Below, piece by piece: positions 1-8,220 of a stretch of DNA of 43,989 bases. The first letter of the stretch is position 1. Every line of letters starts with the position of its first letter. Where the stretch lies: assembly GCA_014361015.1 (NCBI GenBank), contig JACIWJ010000008.1, positions 1-43,989 of the forward strand. Reading direction: 5' to 3'. Under the pieces are notes generated by a model. The model made no database searches and was not told where the DNA came from. It was given only the letters and a program-made list of their open reading frames with translations. Origin of the DNA: Candidatus Bipolaricaulota bacterium (GTDB lineage: Bacteria > Bipolaricaulota > Bipolaricaulia > Bipolaricaulales > Bipolaricaulaceae). Made by a program: the position numbers and the translations under genes.

Positions 1-423
1 GTGTGGAACGACCTCCGCGGCGGATGGCTTCTCGGGAGTCCGCGGTTTGCCGACGCGGTGCGGCCGCTTCTGGAGGCGAAGCCCGCGGACCGGGAGCACC
101 CCCGGCTCCAGCGGGCGGCGGTCCGGCCGAGCCTGGAGGACCTCTTCGCCGACGTGCGCGACAAGGGGGCGCGCGACGAGCGGATCTACGAAGCGGTGCG
201 GCTCCACGGCTACACCCTCCGCGAGGTGGCCGAGCGGGTGGGGCTGGCCTACCCCACGGTGAGCATCATCGCCAAGCGCGTGGCGGAGCGGAAGCGGGCG
301 GCCGACGAGCCCAAGGCTGAAGGCCCGCACCCCGGAGGCTCAGGGCCTGCCCAACGGACCACGCTCCGCCCCCCCCATCCACCGTGGCCCGCGGCCCCGC
401 CGACCTTAAGACTAAAGATCTGA
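1..423 (+). mobile_element. C-terminal part of a RAYT / IS200-like REP-associated transposase (5' end lies outside the window)
   Basis: Translation VWNDLRGGWLLGSPRFADAVRPLLEAK...RPSLEDLF..DVRDKGARDERIYEAVRLHGYTLREVAERVGLAYPTVSIIAKR matches the typical RAYT C-terminus with HTH; followed directly by REP-like motif copies. Confidence 0.7.
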
Positions 424-426
424 CCC
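402..426 (+). repeat. REP-like/RAYT end motif, copy 1: GACCTTAAGACTAAAGATCTGACCC
   Basis: 25-nt identical direct repeat with 472-496. Confidence 0.85.
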
Positions 427-471
427 TTAACCGGGCAACCGAGCCCCGACGCTCCGACCGTGGCGGTGGAG

Positions 472-496
472 GACCTTAAGACTAAAGATCTGACCC
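472..496 (+). repeat. REP-like/RAYT end motif, copy 2: GACCTTAAGACTAAAGATCTGACCC
   Basis: 25-nt identical to 402-426, 70 bp offset. Confidence 0.85.
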
Positions 497-540
497 CTGC
501 TTCGGTAGGCTGCGCATCTTCTAACTAGCCGCCGGCCTGA

Positions 541-1200
541 TCAGAAGCAGGTGCCCACCGTTACGGTAGCGTGATGGACACGAGGAGCTATGTCCGAGCT
601 GAGACAGTAGATGTTGAACTCCCATACGGTGTCGGCACTTAGGTCATTGACGTTGTCCAGCCAAGAATCGAGCAGAACATCATTCACATCGTAGAACTGG
701 CCACGGACCTCCGCGTACCTCAGGGTATGCCCACTCACGTTCTTGGCGTAACCGCGGATCACCCACGGCATGAAGGGGTTGTCGTACGGGAGAAGCTGCC
801 AACTCAGTATCTCTAGTTTCTGTGCCGACGGTGGCGGGGAAGAAGAACCGATCGTGACTTGCCTGGCCGACGACCAACCACTGACCACCGTCGTGCTGGT
901 AGCGCAGCGTGCCTGGGCTTTCACTTGGTAGGTACCGGTGCTGCTCCAGGTCTTGCTTGCGCTGGTGGACGAACTCCAGCTGCTATACGTGCCATCTCCC
1001 CAGTCAAACCTGTACTGGACTGAGTGACCCTGGCTACAGGTAGCGCCTCCGGTTGAGTAGGAGAGCAACTGTCCGGCGTTTCCAAAAGATGGTCCTGACG
1101 GAGCGTTCGGTGCGGAAACGTCATGTGGGATCAGGGATACGCACCCTGGAAGCACCGCGGACAGGAGAAGAACGATAGAGAGCGTGGAGTATCTTCGCAT
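541..1200 (-). CDS. Secreted lipoprotein with PKD-like domain and FxLYD-like C-terminal domain
   Basis: Signal peptide with lipobox LPGC; PKD-like YRFDWGDGTYSSW...GTYQVKAQARC; C-terminal VIRGYAKNVSGHTLRYAEVRGQFYDVNDVLLDS resembles FxLYD. Confidence 0.75.
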   Translation of the reverse strand: MRRYSTLSIVLLLSAVLPGCVSLIPHDVSAPNAPSGPSFGNAGQLLSYSTGGATCSQGHSVQYRFDWGDGTYSSWSSSTSASKTWSSTGTYQVKAQARCATSTTVVSGWSSARQVTIGSSSPPPSAQKLEILSWQLLPYDNPFMPWVIRGYAKNVSGHTLRYAEVRGQFYDVNDVLLDSWLDNVNDLSADTVWEFNIYCLSSDIAPRVHHATVTVGTCF

Positions 1201-1259
1201 TCGATCCACCTCCTTTCCCCAGTGTAACAAATCGCGCCCGCTGTGTGAAGTAACTCCTT

Positions 1260-1275
1260 GGGGTCAGATCTTTAC
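1260..1275 (-). repeat. REP-like/RAYT end motif, inverted copy: GGGGTCAGATCTTTAC
   Basis: Reverse complement GTAAAGATCTGACCCC matches the core of the copies at 402 and 472; lies 32 bp upstream of the ATG of a RAYT remnant. Confidence 0.8.
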
Positions 1276-1307
1276 TTTTCATGTATCCCGGCGTACACTG
1301 GCGCGCC

Positions 1308-1457
1308 ATGGCCCGACCGCTGGAGTGGGGTACCCAGGTGTGCTGTATCACGTCACCTCCCGCGGCATCGCCCCCCAGGAGGCGTCCCGGGACGACATGG
1401 ACCGTCGGACGCTCCTCGACGTCCCGTCCTAGGTGATCGAGCGGTTCGGCTGGCTGC
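1308..1457 (+). pseudogene. RAYT transposase N-terminal remnant (frameshift plus in-frame stop)
   Basis: MARPLEW, then in another frame YPGVLYHVTSRGIAPQEASRDDMDRRTLLDV, then a stop, then VIERFGWL; this is the canonical RAYT N-terminus MARPL..YPGALYHVTSRGN..IF.DD.DR..FL..L. Confidence 0.75.
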
Positions 1458-1677
1458 CGCTGACCAGTGCCTCTGGATCGCGACGCGCCACATCCAGCAC
1501 GTCGAGGTCGTCGAGGGTGTGGTAGCGACGTGGCTCGGGAACGAGGTGCTCGGCCAGGGTGCCCTTGCCCGTCTGCCGGGTACCCGTCAGCACAACCACG
1601 GGCATCACCCCTGGTCTATCGCGTAACGCGGTTCCAACGGCGTGGGGGAGCACCCTCATGCCATGCATGATAATCAC
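1429..1677 (-). pseudogene. Truncated AAA-type ATPase N-terminus (DUF4143-family-like)
   Basis: VVVLTGTRQTGKGTLAEHLVPEPRRYHTLDDLDVLDVARRDPEALV has a Walker A and the family-typical start, but the remainder of the protein is absent. Confidence 0.6.
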
Positions 1678-1728
1678 GGTGTGAATGACGAGACAACAGC
1701 GGATGCATCGGCAGGGTAGCAGCCAGTT

Positions 1729-1757
1729 TTGTCAGACCGGGGGGCAAGCACTACGAT
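1729..1757 (+). promoter_or_regulatory. Candidate sigma70-type promoter TTGTCA-N17-TACGAT
   Basis: -35/-10-like hexamers 17 nt apart upstream of the CDS at 1818. Confidence 0.35.
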
Positions 1758-1817
1758 ACGCTGTGAACCACACGTTCGAACAGGGTGTGGGATGAGCAGC
1801 GTTCAGGGGAGGCAGGG

Positions 1818-3110
1818 ATGAGGCTAGGGAAGGTTCTTCTCGTCGTGTTCGGGGTGCTGGTGGGGATCGTCGGGGTCGGCCTGATCATCGGGGGAACGGC
1901 GGGGCTCGTGTTCCGCCTGACGTTCGCCGATCGCGACGGGTTCATGACGTCGGGCGAGGTCCAGTTGCTGAGCAACGCCTACGGGATCGTCACCCAGACG
2001 GCACGGATCGGCGGGGACGCGCCGTGGTGGCGAGGGAGCCGGGCCACGCTACGGGTCGAGGTGCGAGCGGCCGACCCCAGCCGCGCCCTGTTCGTGGGGA
2101 TCGCCGACTGGCGCGACGCTCAGGCCTACCTGGCCGGCGTGGCCCGCGACGAGGTCGTGGACTTCGAGCTCCGCCCGGTGTGGATCGGGTACCGCAGCAT
2201 CCCCGGCGGACCACCGCCGGAGCCGCCGGGCCGGCGGACATGGTGGGTGGCCCGCGCGGAGGGCGTGGGGACGCAGACGCTAACCTGGGACGTGAAGCCC
2301 GGCGAGTGGACGCTCGTGCTCATGAACGCCGATGGATCCGAAGGGATCGAGGCGTGGGCGTCGGTGGGGGTGAAGTTCCCCGCGCTCTTGCCGCTCGCGA
2401 TCGGGATCCTCGTGGGCGGGGTGGCGCTGTTGGTGCTCGCCGTCGCCCTCATCTACGTCGGGGTGCGCGGTCGTCCCCTCGCTGCGGGGTCGCCGCAGGC
2501 CGAGCCCGCCGAGGGTTACCCGCTCACCCTCACGGGCGAGATCACCGAGCCCCTGTCGCCCGCCCTGTGGCTCGTGAAGTGGTTCCTCCTCATCCCGCAC
2601 TACGTTGTGCTTGCCTTCCTGTGGGTCGGCTTCTGCTTCTCATGGCTCGTCTCGCTTCTGGCGATCCTGTTCACCGGCCGCTACCCGCGGCCGCTGTTCG
2701 ACTACAACGTGGGGGTCCTGCGCTGGACGTGGCGGGTGGGGTTCTACGCGTACCAGGCGTTGGGCACGGATCGCTACCCACCGTTCACCCTGCAACCAGG
2801 TGGCTACCCCGCGGATCTCGACGTGGCCTATCCGGAGCGGCTATCCCGGGGATTGGTGCTCGTGAAGTGGTGGCTGCTGGCGCTTCCCCACTACGCGGTG
2901 GTGAGCCTGTTCCAGGGCGGGGGAGGTCGGTCCGGCGGGGGGCTCGTGCCCCTCCTCACCTTGTTCGCTGGGGTGGCGCTCCTGTTCCGGGGCCGGTACC
3001 CGAAGGGGATCTTCGCGTTCGTGATGGACATGAACCGTTGGGCGTACCGGGTCGCGATCTACGCTGCCCTGATGACGGACCGCTACCCGCCGTTCCGGCT
3101 TGGGGAGTAG
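1818..3110 (+). CDS. DUF4389-domain membrane protein
   Basis: Two YPERLSRGLVLVKWWLLALPHY / EPLSPALWLVKWFLLIPHY type repeats with FTGRYPRPLFDYNVGVLRW; RBS-like GGGGAGG upstream of ATG. Confidence 0.75.
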   Translation: MRLGKVLLVVFGVLVGIVGVGLIIGGTAGLVFRLTFADRDGFMTSGEVQLLSNAYGIVTQTARIGGDAPWWRGSRATLRVEVRAADPSRALFVGIADWRDAQAYLAGVARDEVVDFELRPVWIGYRSIPGGPPPEPPGRRTWWVARAEGVGTQTLTWDVKPGEWTLVLMNADGSEGIEAWASVGVKFPALLPLAIGILVGGVALLVLAVALIYVGVRGRPLAAGSPQAEPAEGYPLTLTGEITEPLSPALWLVKWFLLIPHYVVLAFLWVGFCFSWLVSLLAILFTGRYPRPLFDYNVGVLRWTWRVGFYAYQALGTDRYPPFTLQPGGYPADLDVAYPERLSRGLVLVKWWLLALPHYAVVSLFQGGGGRSGGGLVPLLTLFAGVALLFRGRYPKGIFAFVMDMNRWAYRVAIYAALMTDRYPPFRLGE

Positions 3111-3124
3111 AAGGAGGATTCGAC

Positions 3125-3379
3125 GTGGGAGAAGAGAAGAGCAGAACCGAGGAGTTCCGCGTCAGCGGAGACGAGGTCCTGGCAAAGGTGAAGCAGCTCG
3201 TCCACGAGGGGAACGTGCGGCGGATTGCGATCCGCAACGAGAAGGGTGAGACGGTGGTCGAGTTCCCGCTCACCGTGGGCGTGGTCGGGGCGCTGCTCCT
3301 TCCGGTGTGGGCCGCGATCGGCGCCGCCGCCGCCCTCCTCACCCGCTGCACGATCGTCGTGGAGCGGGTGGAGAGGTAG
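3125..3379 (+). CDS. DUF4342-like small membrane protein (GTG start)
   Basis: EEFRVSGDEVLAKVKQLVHEGNVRRIAIRNEKGETVVEFPLTVGVVGALLLPVWAAIGAAAALLTRCTIVVER; RBS AGAAGGAGG upstream. Confidence 0.7.
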   Translation: MGEEKSRTEEFRVSGDEVLAKVKQLVHEGNVRRIAIRNEKGETVVEFPLTVGVVGALLLPVWAAIGAAAALLTRCTIVVERVER

Positions 3380-3436
3380 CGGCCGCAGGTTGGCGGAGAG
3401 CTCGGCAGTCCCTACGATGGCACCGAGGAGGAGCGG

Positions 3437-3667
3437 GTGAAGCCCAAGGGGTACATCGTGTGGTCCAAACGCGACCTGGATCTCTCTGATCCCTGGCAGC
3501 GCAGGTGGTACCTCCGCCAGGTGCTGATCCATGGCCGGGCGGAGGACGTGTCCGCGCTGGACTGGGACCAGGTGCGACGGATCTTGCCTGACCTGGACCT
3601 CCCGCCCGAGGTCCGCTCGCTGTGGGAGCGTCAGTTTGCCCCTGATTCAACGACCGCCAAGGCGTAG
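3437..3667 (+). CDS. Small protein, candidate antitoxin/partner of the downstream AbiEii-like protein
   Basis: 76 aa, immediately upstream of and overlapping the AbiEii-like ORF. Confidence 0.55.
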   Translation: MKPKGYIVWSKRDLDLSDPWQRRWYLRQVLIHGRAEDVSALDWDQVRRILPDLDLPPEVRSLWERQFAPDSTTAKA

Positions 3668-4331
3668 AGGGATCCTCACGCCGACGCAGGTGGCAGTCTT
3701 GGGGGCCCTCCGTGCGGTACCCGACGCAGAGAGGTTCTACCTTACAGGCGGTACAGCGCTGGCGGAGTTCTTCCTCGGGCATCGTCGCTCCTTTGACCTC
3801 GATCTCTTCACCACGGACCAAGGGCTCGTGCTCCCGTTCTCCCGAGTGGCGGAAGAAGCGTTGCGAAAGGAAGGCGTTGACGTGACAGTCGTACGGCGCC
3901 TGGCGACATTCGCCGAATTCCAGGTCTCTCGGGGCCAGGATGACCTGCGGGTGCACTTTGCCTACGACACCCCTTACCGGTTCGCACCGCCGGTGGAGAC
4001 CGAGCTGGGGTGGGTGAACGACTACCAGGACCTCGTGGTGGACAAGCTGCTCGCGTTGTTCGGGCGGGCAGAGCCCCGGGATGCGGTGGATGTCGCGTTT
4101 GTCTTTCGCGAGGTCGACCCGTGGGTGTTGATCGGGCTCGCTCCGGCCAAGGATCCGGGCTTTGATCTGTACTGGTTCGCGCGGGCCCTGGAGAAGGTGG
4201 GCGGGTTTCCCGACCAGGTCGAGCGATGGCCGGTGGAGATGGTCCTGCCCCTCGACGTCCGGGAGTTGAAAGCGACCTTCCGGGAGCTGGCCGACGCGAT
4301 CATGCTCCGGTTGAGACGCAAGGGGGCGTAG
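3636..4331 (+). CDS. Nucleotidyltransferase, AbiEii/AbiGii toxin-like family
   Basis: FYLTGGTALAEFFLGHRRSFDLDLFTTD, then VNDYQDLVVDKLLALFGRAEPRDAVDVAFV; start codon uncertain (TTG at 3636 proposed). Confidence 0.75.
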   Translation: MPLIQRPPRRRGILTPTQVAVLGALRAVPDAERFYLTGGTALAEFFLGHRRSFDLDLFTTDQGLVLPFSRVAEEALRKEGVDVTVVRRLATFAEFQVSRGQDDLRVHFAYDTPYRFAPPVETELGWVNDYQDLVVDKLLALFGRAEPRDAVDVAFVFREVDPWVLIGLAPAKDPGFDLYWFARALEKVGGFPDQVERWPVEMVLPLDVRELKATFRELADAIMLRLRRKGA

Positions 4332-4336
4332 ATCAG

Positions 4337-4549
4337 TTGCCTGCGCGCAGGGTGGCGATCATCGGGGCGGGGATGGGCGGGCTCGCCGCCGGGGTCTACG
4401 GCCGACTTCCGGGCCTGGACACGACGATCTTCGAGATGCACGACAAGCCCGGCGGGCAGGTCTTGGTTCTTGGTGTGGCCCGTGGTTGCCTGAAGCGGTG
4501 CCCCAGTCCTGAAACCGAGCGGAGCAGTGCTGGTCACCAGGGCGAGTGA
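4337..4549 (+). pseudogene. Truncated N-terminus of an FAD/NAD-dependent oxidoreductase (phytoene desaturase-like)
   Basis: RRVAIIGAGMGGLAAGVYGRLPGLDTTIFEMHDKPGGQ, then homology stops abruptly. Confidence 0.65.
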
Positions 4550-4692
4550 TGAAGCAACCGGCGAGAATCGGATGAAGTGGGTGCTTCAGGCGCACGTGGC
4601 CATCTTGACCCCCCGGTGAACTTCCAACCTCTGTCCGACACCACCCCTGGCTGAGGACACTGGGCAGGGAGGTGGCACCCGCGACACCAAAA

Positions 4693-4709
4693 ACTAAAGA
4701 CCTGACCCC
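4693..4709 (+). repeat. REP-like motif copy ACTAAAGACCTGACCCC
   Basis: 16/17 match to ACTAAAGATCTGACCCC at 481-497. Confidence 0.75.
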
Positions 4710-4967
4710 GCGCACACTGTGGCGCTGCTCACCCTTGAGCGCGGGGCAATCGTGGTGATCGTGCCGGCATGTTCGCCGTGACCGGCGGAGCCTCTTCAGC
4801 CTGGGTTCGGTGCCCCGGAGTTCTTGGGGCCCTATCCCCGTCCGGCGTCTTGAAGGGCAAAAGAGGACATCTGACCGTCATCGCCGCGACCCCGACGTTT
4901 CGACGCAGGCGTTCCTCGGGTACTCTGGAACGTGGCCGGGGCCGCTGGCCCAGCCCAAGGAGGCGGA

Positions 4968-6095
4968 ATGGACGCTTGGAAATGGATTCTTCTTGCTCTG
5001 GTGGCCGGGCTGGCCGTGGTCTTCGCGTTCCGTGGCCCGGGGCCGGAGCGCGTTCCCGTGATCGCCCCAGCGCGGGAGATCGAGGTCACGTTCTCCCACC
5101 GCGGGATCACCCTCGCCGGGACGCTCAGCCTTCCCGCGACCCCTGGCCCGCATCCGGCGGTGGTCCTCGTCACGGGAAGCGGCCCCCAGAACCGGGACTC
5201 GGAGATCGAGGGACTCCCTGGGTACGCCCCGTTCCGGTGGATCGCGAACCACCTGAGTGCGCGGGGGATCGCGGTCCTCCGCTACGACGACCGTGGGGTA
5301 GGCCAGTCGGGTGGTGACTTCGCCACGGCCACCGGCTCCGACTTCGCCGCCGACGCCGAAGCCGCGTTCGATTTCCTGCGCCATCATTCAGCGATCGACC
5401 CGGACCGGATCGGTCTCCTCGGTCACAGTGAGGGGGGGAGCGTGGCAGCGACCGTCGCCGCCCGGCGTCCGGAGGTGGCGTTCGTCGTGTCGTTGGCGGG
5501 GATCGCCGTCACGGGCTACGAGACGATCGTTCGCCAGGTGGAGCTGATCGTCCTTGCCGCGGGGATGGGCCGCGAGGCCGCGGCGGAGGCCGCTGCCCAG
5601 CAGCGGGAGGTCCTCGACCTCGTCGTGGCGAGGGATTGGGAGGCCTTGGAGACGCGCGTCGTGGAGATCAAGCGCGCCCAGATCGCGTCCCTCCCACCTG
5701 AGCAGCAGCAGGCCCTCGGCGACCCCGATGCGTTCGCGCACGCCATCGCTGCCCAGGAGCTGGCCGTTCTCCAGAGCGACTGGTACCGCGAGTTCCTCGT
5801 CCACGACCCGGCGCAGGATTGGGCCAAGATCCGCGTCCCCGTGCTCGCGGTGTTCGGGGGCCTCGATGTGCAGGTGGACGCTGAGCAGAACAAGGCGGCC
5901 CTCGAGAACGCCCTCGCCCGCGCGGGGAACCGGGACGTGACCGTGGTCGTCCTCCCCGACGCGAACCACCTGTTCCAGGTGGCGGTGACGGGCGCGCCAG
6001 GGGAGTACCCGCTCCTCCCGATGGAGTTCCACCCGCGGCTTCTGCCCACAATCGGCGACTGGCTCATCGCGCGGGTTGGCTCCGCTGTGCGCTGA
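4968..6095 (+). CDS. Alpha/beta hydrolase, membrane-anchored or exported
   Basis: N-terminal hydrophobic segment; HPAVVLVTGSGPQNRD, RYDDRGVGQSGGD, GLLGHSEGGSVA nucleophile elbow, DANHLFQ. Confidence 0.85.
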   Translation: MDAWKWILLALVAGLAVVFAFRGPGPERVPVIAPAREIEVTFSHRGITLAGTLSLPATPGPHPAVVLVTGSGPQNRDSEIEGLPGYAPFRWIANHLSARGIAVLRYDDRGVGQSGGDFATATGSDFAADAEAAFDFLRHHSAIDPDRIGLLGHSEGGSVAATVAARRPEVAFVVSLAGIAVTGYETIVRQVELIVLAAGMGREAAAEAAAQQREVLDLVVARDWEALETRVVEIKRAQIASLPPEQQQALGDPDAFAHAIAAQELAVLQSDWYREFLVHDPAQDWAKIRVPVLAVFGGLDVQVDAEQNKAALENALARAGNRDVTVVVLPDANHLFQVAVTGAPGEYPLLPMEFHPRLLPTIGDWLIARVGSAVR

Positions 6096-6197
6096 GGGTC
6101 CGCCCAAGCTCCGGCCCCGGACGGGGGCGACGGGACGGCTCCCCTCGTTGCCGGGCCGGGCCGATCGGGTAGGATCTCTTCACCCAAGGAGGGACGC

Positions 6198-6488
6198 ATG
6201 CAGACCTACGTGCTTCTGACCAGGCTCACGGACGAAGGGGCGAAGACGATCAAGGAGAAGCCGGAGCGGATCCTCGAGGTGAACCGGGAGATCGAGGCCC
6301 TCGGGGCGAAGGTCATCCACCAGTACGCCACGCTCGGGCAGTACGACTTCGTGACGATCATCGAGGCCACCGGCGCGATGGCGGTCGCTCGCGTCGCCGT
6401 GGAGCTCGGGGCGCGCGGTACGATCAAGATCGAGACCCTGAGCGCCCTGCCCATCGACGAGTTCGTGGCCCGGATCCAGCAGAAGTAG
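6198..6488 (+). CDS. GYD-domain protein
   Basis: MQTYVLLTRLTDEGAKTIKEKPERI...YATLGQYDFVTIIEATGAMAVARVAVELGARGTIKIETLSALP. Confidence 0.8.
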   Translation: MQTYVLLTRLTDEGAKTIKEKPERILEVNREIEALGAKVIHQYATLGQYDFVTIIEATGAMAVARVAVELGARGTIKIETLSALPIDEFVARIQQK

Positions 6489-6515
6489 CGCCCGGAGGTC
6501 TTGGAGGTCGCGACG

Positions 6516-7508
6516 ATGAGGCGTTGCCTCGGTTTCGTCCTGTGTGCCGTGTGGGCAACGGTGGCCTTGGGCTGGACCCAGCACGCGGTCACCCTGCGCT
6601 GGCTGTGGGAGGTCGAGGCCGCCCGGTCGTGCTCTTCAAGCGAGGGGGCCCTGCTGCTCTGTCAGGTCTCCGAGGGCTCGTCCGCCTCGGTGTCGCTCTC
6701 CGTGTCGGCCGATCCGGCGCGGACGGTGCACGTTGCCCCTGTCTCCGTGCCCGCGGGCTGGCCTGCGCCGTCGCCCGCATCGGGTTGGGGAACAGCCACA
6801 ACCGTCTACGCGTTCTCCCCTCCCCCGGGGAGCGCGGGGCGGCGCGTGGAGATCGTGTACCGTGCCTCGGCGGACGGCATCCCGCCGTTGGACCTCAAGT
6901 TGGCCGTGGAGGTCGGTGCTCCGGCTCTGCCCTGCCCGCTGGCAACCCCGGCCCCCGGGGGCGGAGTGGGGACAGACGCGCGGCTTCCGTGGAGCGCGGA
7001 TCGGCCCATCGGGTGGGACGACTTCTGGGGTTCTCCTCCTCCGGACCGGCACCCTCAGGCCGCGGCGGCGATCGCGACCGTGCTCGCCTACGACCTCACC
7101 GCGGTCACGGCCCGCGACCCGGGGACCGGCCGGTGGCGGGCCCGCCCCTCTTCGCTCACGGTCACAAACGTGATGGAGCGGGATCGATCATGGGCCCTCC
7201 CCGAACCGAGGACGGCCGCCGCCCTCGCCCACGAGCAGGGGCACTTCGACCTCACCGAGGTGTACCGGCGGATCCTCGAACGTGAACTCCAGGGACTATC
7301 GGGAGAGGGCTGGACCGCTGCCGAGGCGGAGCACGCGCTCCGCACTCGGGCTGGCGAGGCCCTCCAGCGGGTCACCGCCCGCCATTCCGAGGTCCAGGCG
7401 CTCTACGAACGCGAGACGGACCACGGCCGCCACGCGGCGCGGCAAGCGGATTGGGAGGAACGGATCGCGGCGTGGCTCCGCGACCCGGGCCTCGCTCCTC
7501 AGCCCTAG
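6516..7508 (+). CDS. Exported protein with DUF922-like putative Zn-protease region
   Basis: Signal peptide; AALAHEQGHFDLTEVYRRILERELQ (HExxH variant) near the C-terminus. Confidence 0.65.
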   Translation: MRRCLGFVLCAVWATVALGWTQHAVTLRWLWEVEAARSCSSSEGALLLCQVSEGSSASVSLSVSADPARTVHVAPVSVPAGWPAPSPASGWGTATTVYAFSPPPGSAGRRVEIVYRASADGIPPLDLKLAVEVGAPALPCPLATPAPGGGVGTDARLPWSADRPIGWDDFWGSPPPDRHPQAAAAIATVLAYDLTAVTARDPGTGRWRARPSSLTVTNVMERDRSWALPEPRTAAALAHEQGHFDLTEVYRRILERELQGLSGEGWTAAEAEHALRTRAGEALQRVTARHSEVQALYERETDHGRHAARQADWEERIAAWLRDPGLAPQP

Positions 7509-7509
7509 G

Positions 7510-8172
7510 CTAGCCGCCGGAGGCCTTGGTTAGGGCGTCCTCGATGCACCATCCGGTGTAGCCGGCGTCGAACTCCACCCGCCACCACACGTAGCCATCG
7601 GCCTCGTCCGGGCCGCCGACGACCTTCCCTTCGACACCCGCTGGGGCGACATCACGGTAGTTGACGTGGGTCACCTTGCTCGCTGTCGTCCCCGGGCCGG
7701 TGCGGACGTTGACCGCCGTCGTGACCCGCACCCTGTCCCCCAGCTGGAATGCCGTGGAGACGACCGCGGGCAGTCCGACGATGAGCGGAGCGGGGTTCGC
7801 TGGGAGTTGGGCCAGTGTCGTGTTCGCGTCCCTGCCCACGGTGAACTGGACCGTATACGTGCCGGGGGCGGTCACGATGTGCTCCCAGCTCACGGTCCGC
7901 GACTTCCCCGGATCGACGGTCACCGTCTGGGAAGGAGGGCCCACCTGGACGTTCAGGCTGTCCCGCACCAAGGCCCGGACGAGGAACGTCCCCGTGCGGT
8001 TGCCGGTGTTGGTGAACGTGACGCTGAGGGTGACGGACTTCCCTGCCTCGACGCGGACCGGCGAACCCGGATCGTTGGGGCTGTAGGAGTCGATCTTCGC
8101 TGTCACCCTGCTGCACCCGGCCACCGCAGCGAGGATGAGCAGGCCCATCGCCACTGGAACCAGGATCCTCAT
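7510..8172 (-). CDS. Lipoprotein with CARDB-like and bacterial SH3-like domains
   Basis: Lipobox VAGC; CARDB-like VEAGKSVTLSVTFTNTGNRTGTFLV; SH3-like VTTAVNVRTGPGTTASKVTHV...W. Confidence 0.7.
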   Translation of the reverse strand: MRILVPVAMGLLILAAVAGCSRVTAKIDSYSPNDPGSPVRVEAGKSVTLSVTFTNTGNRTGTFLVRALVRDSLNVQVGPPSQTVTVDPGKSRTVSWEHIVTAPGTYTVQFTVGRDANTTLAQLPANPAPLIVGLPAVVSTAFQLGDRVRVTTAVNVRTGPGTTASKVTHVNYRDVAPAGVEGKVVGGPDEADGYVWWRVEFDAGYTGWCIEDALTKASGG

Positions 8173-8220
8173 CGTCGTTCTCTTGTGCTGACCCACAGTA
8201 CCCTCCCCAAGCTTCTCCAG

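Noticed and set aside
402-496. CRISPR array (two 25-bp direct repeats)
   Set aside because: Only two repeats with a 45-bp spacer, no cas genes, and the motif recurs dispersed and inverted; REP/RAYT-associated explanation fits better.
4857-4880. Possible degenerate REP-like copy (CAAAAGAGGACATCTGACCG)
   Set aside because: Match to the motif is too weak to call without a genome-wide motif model.
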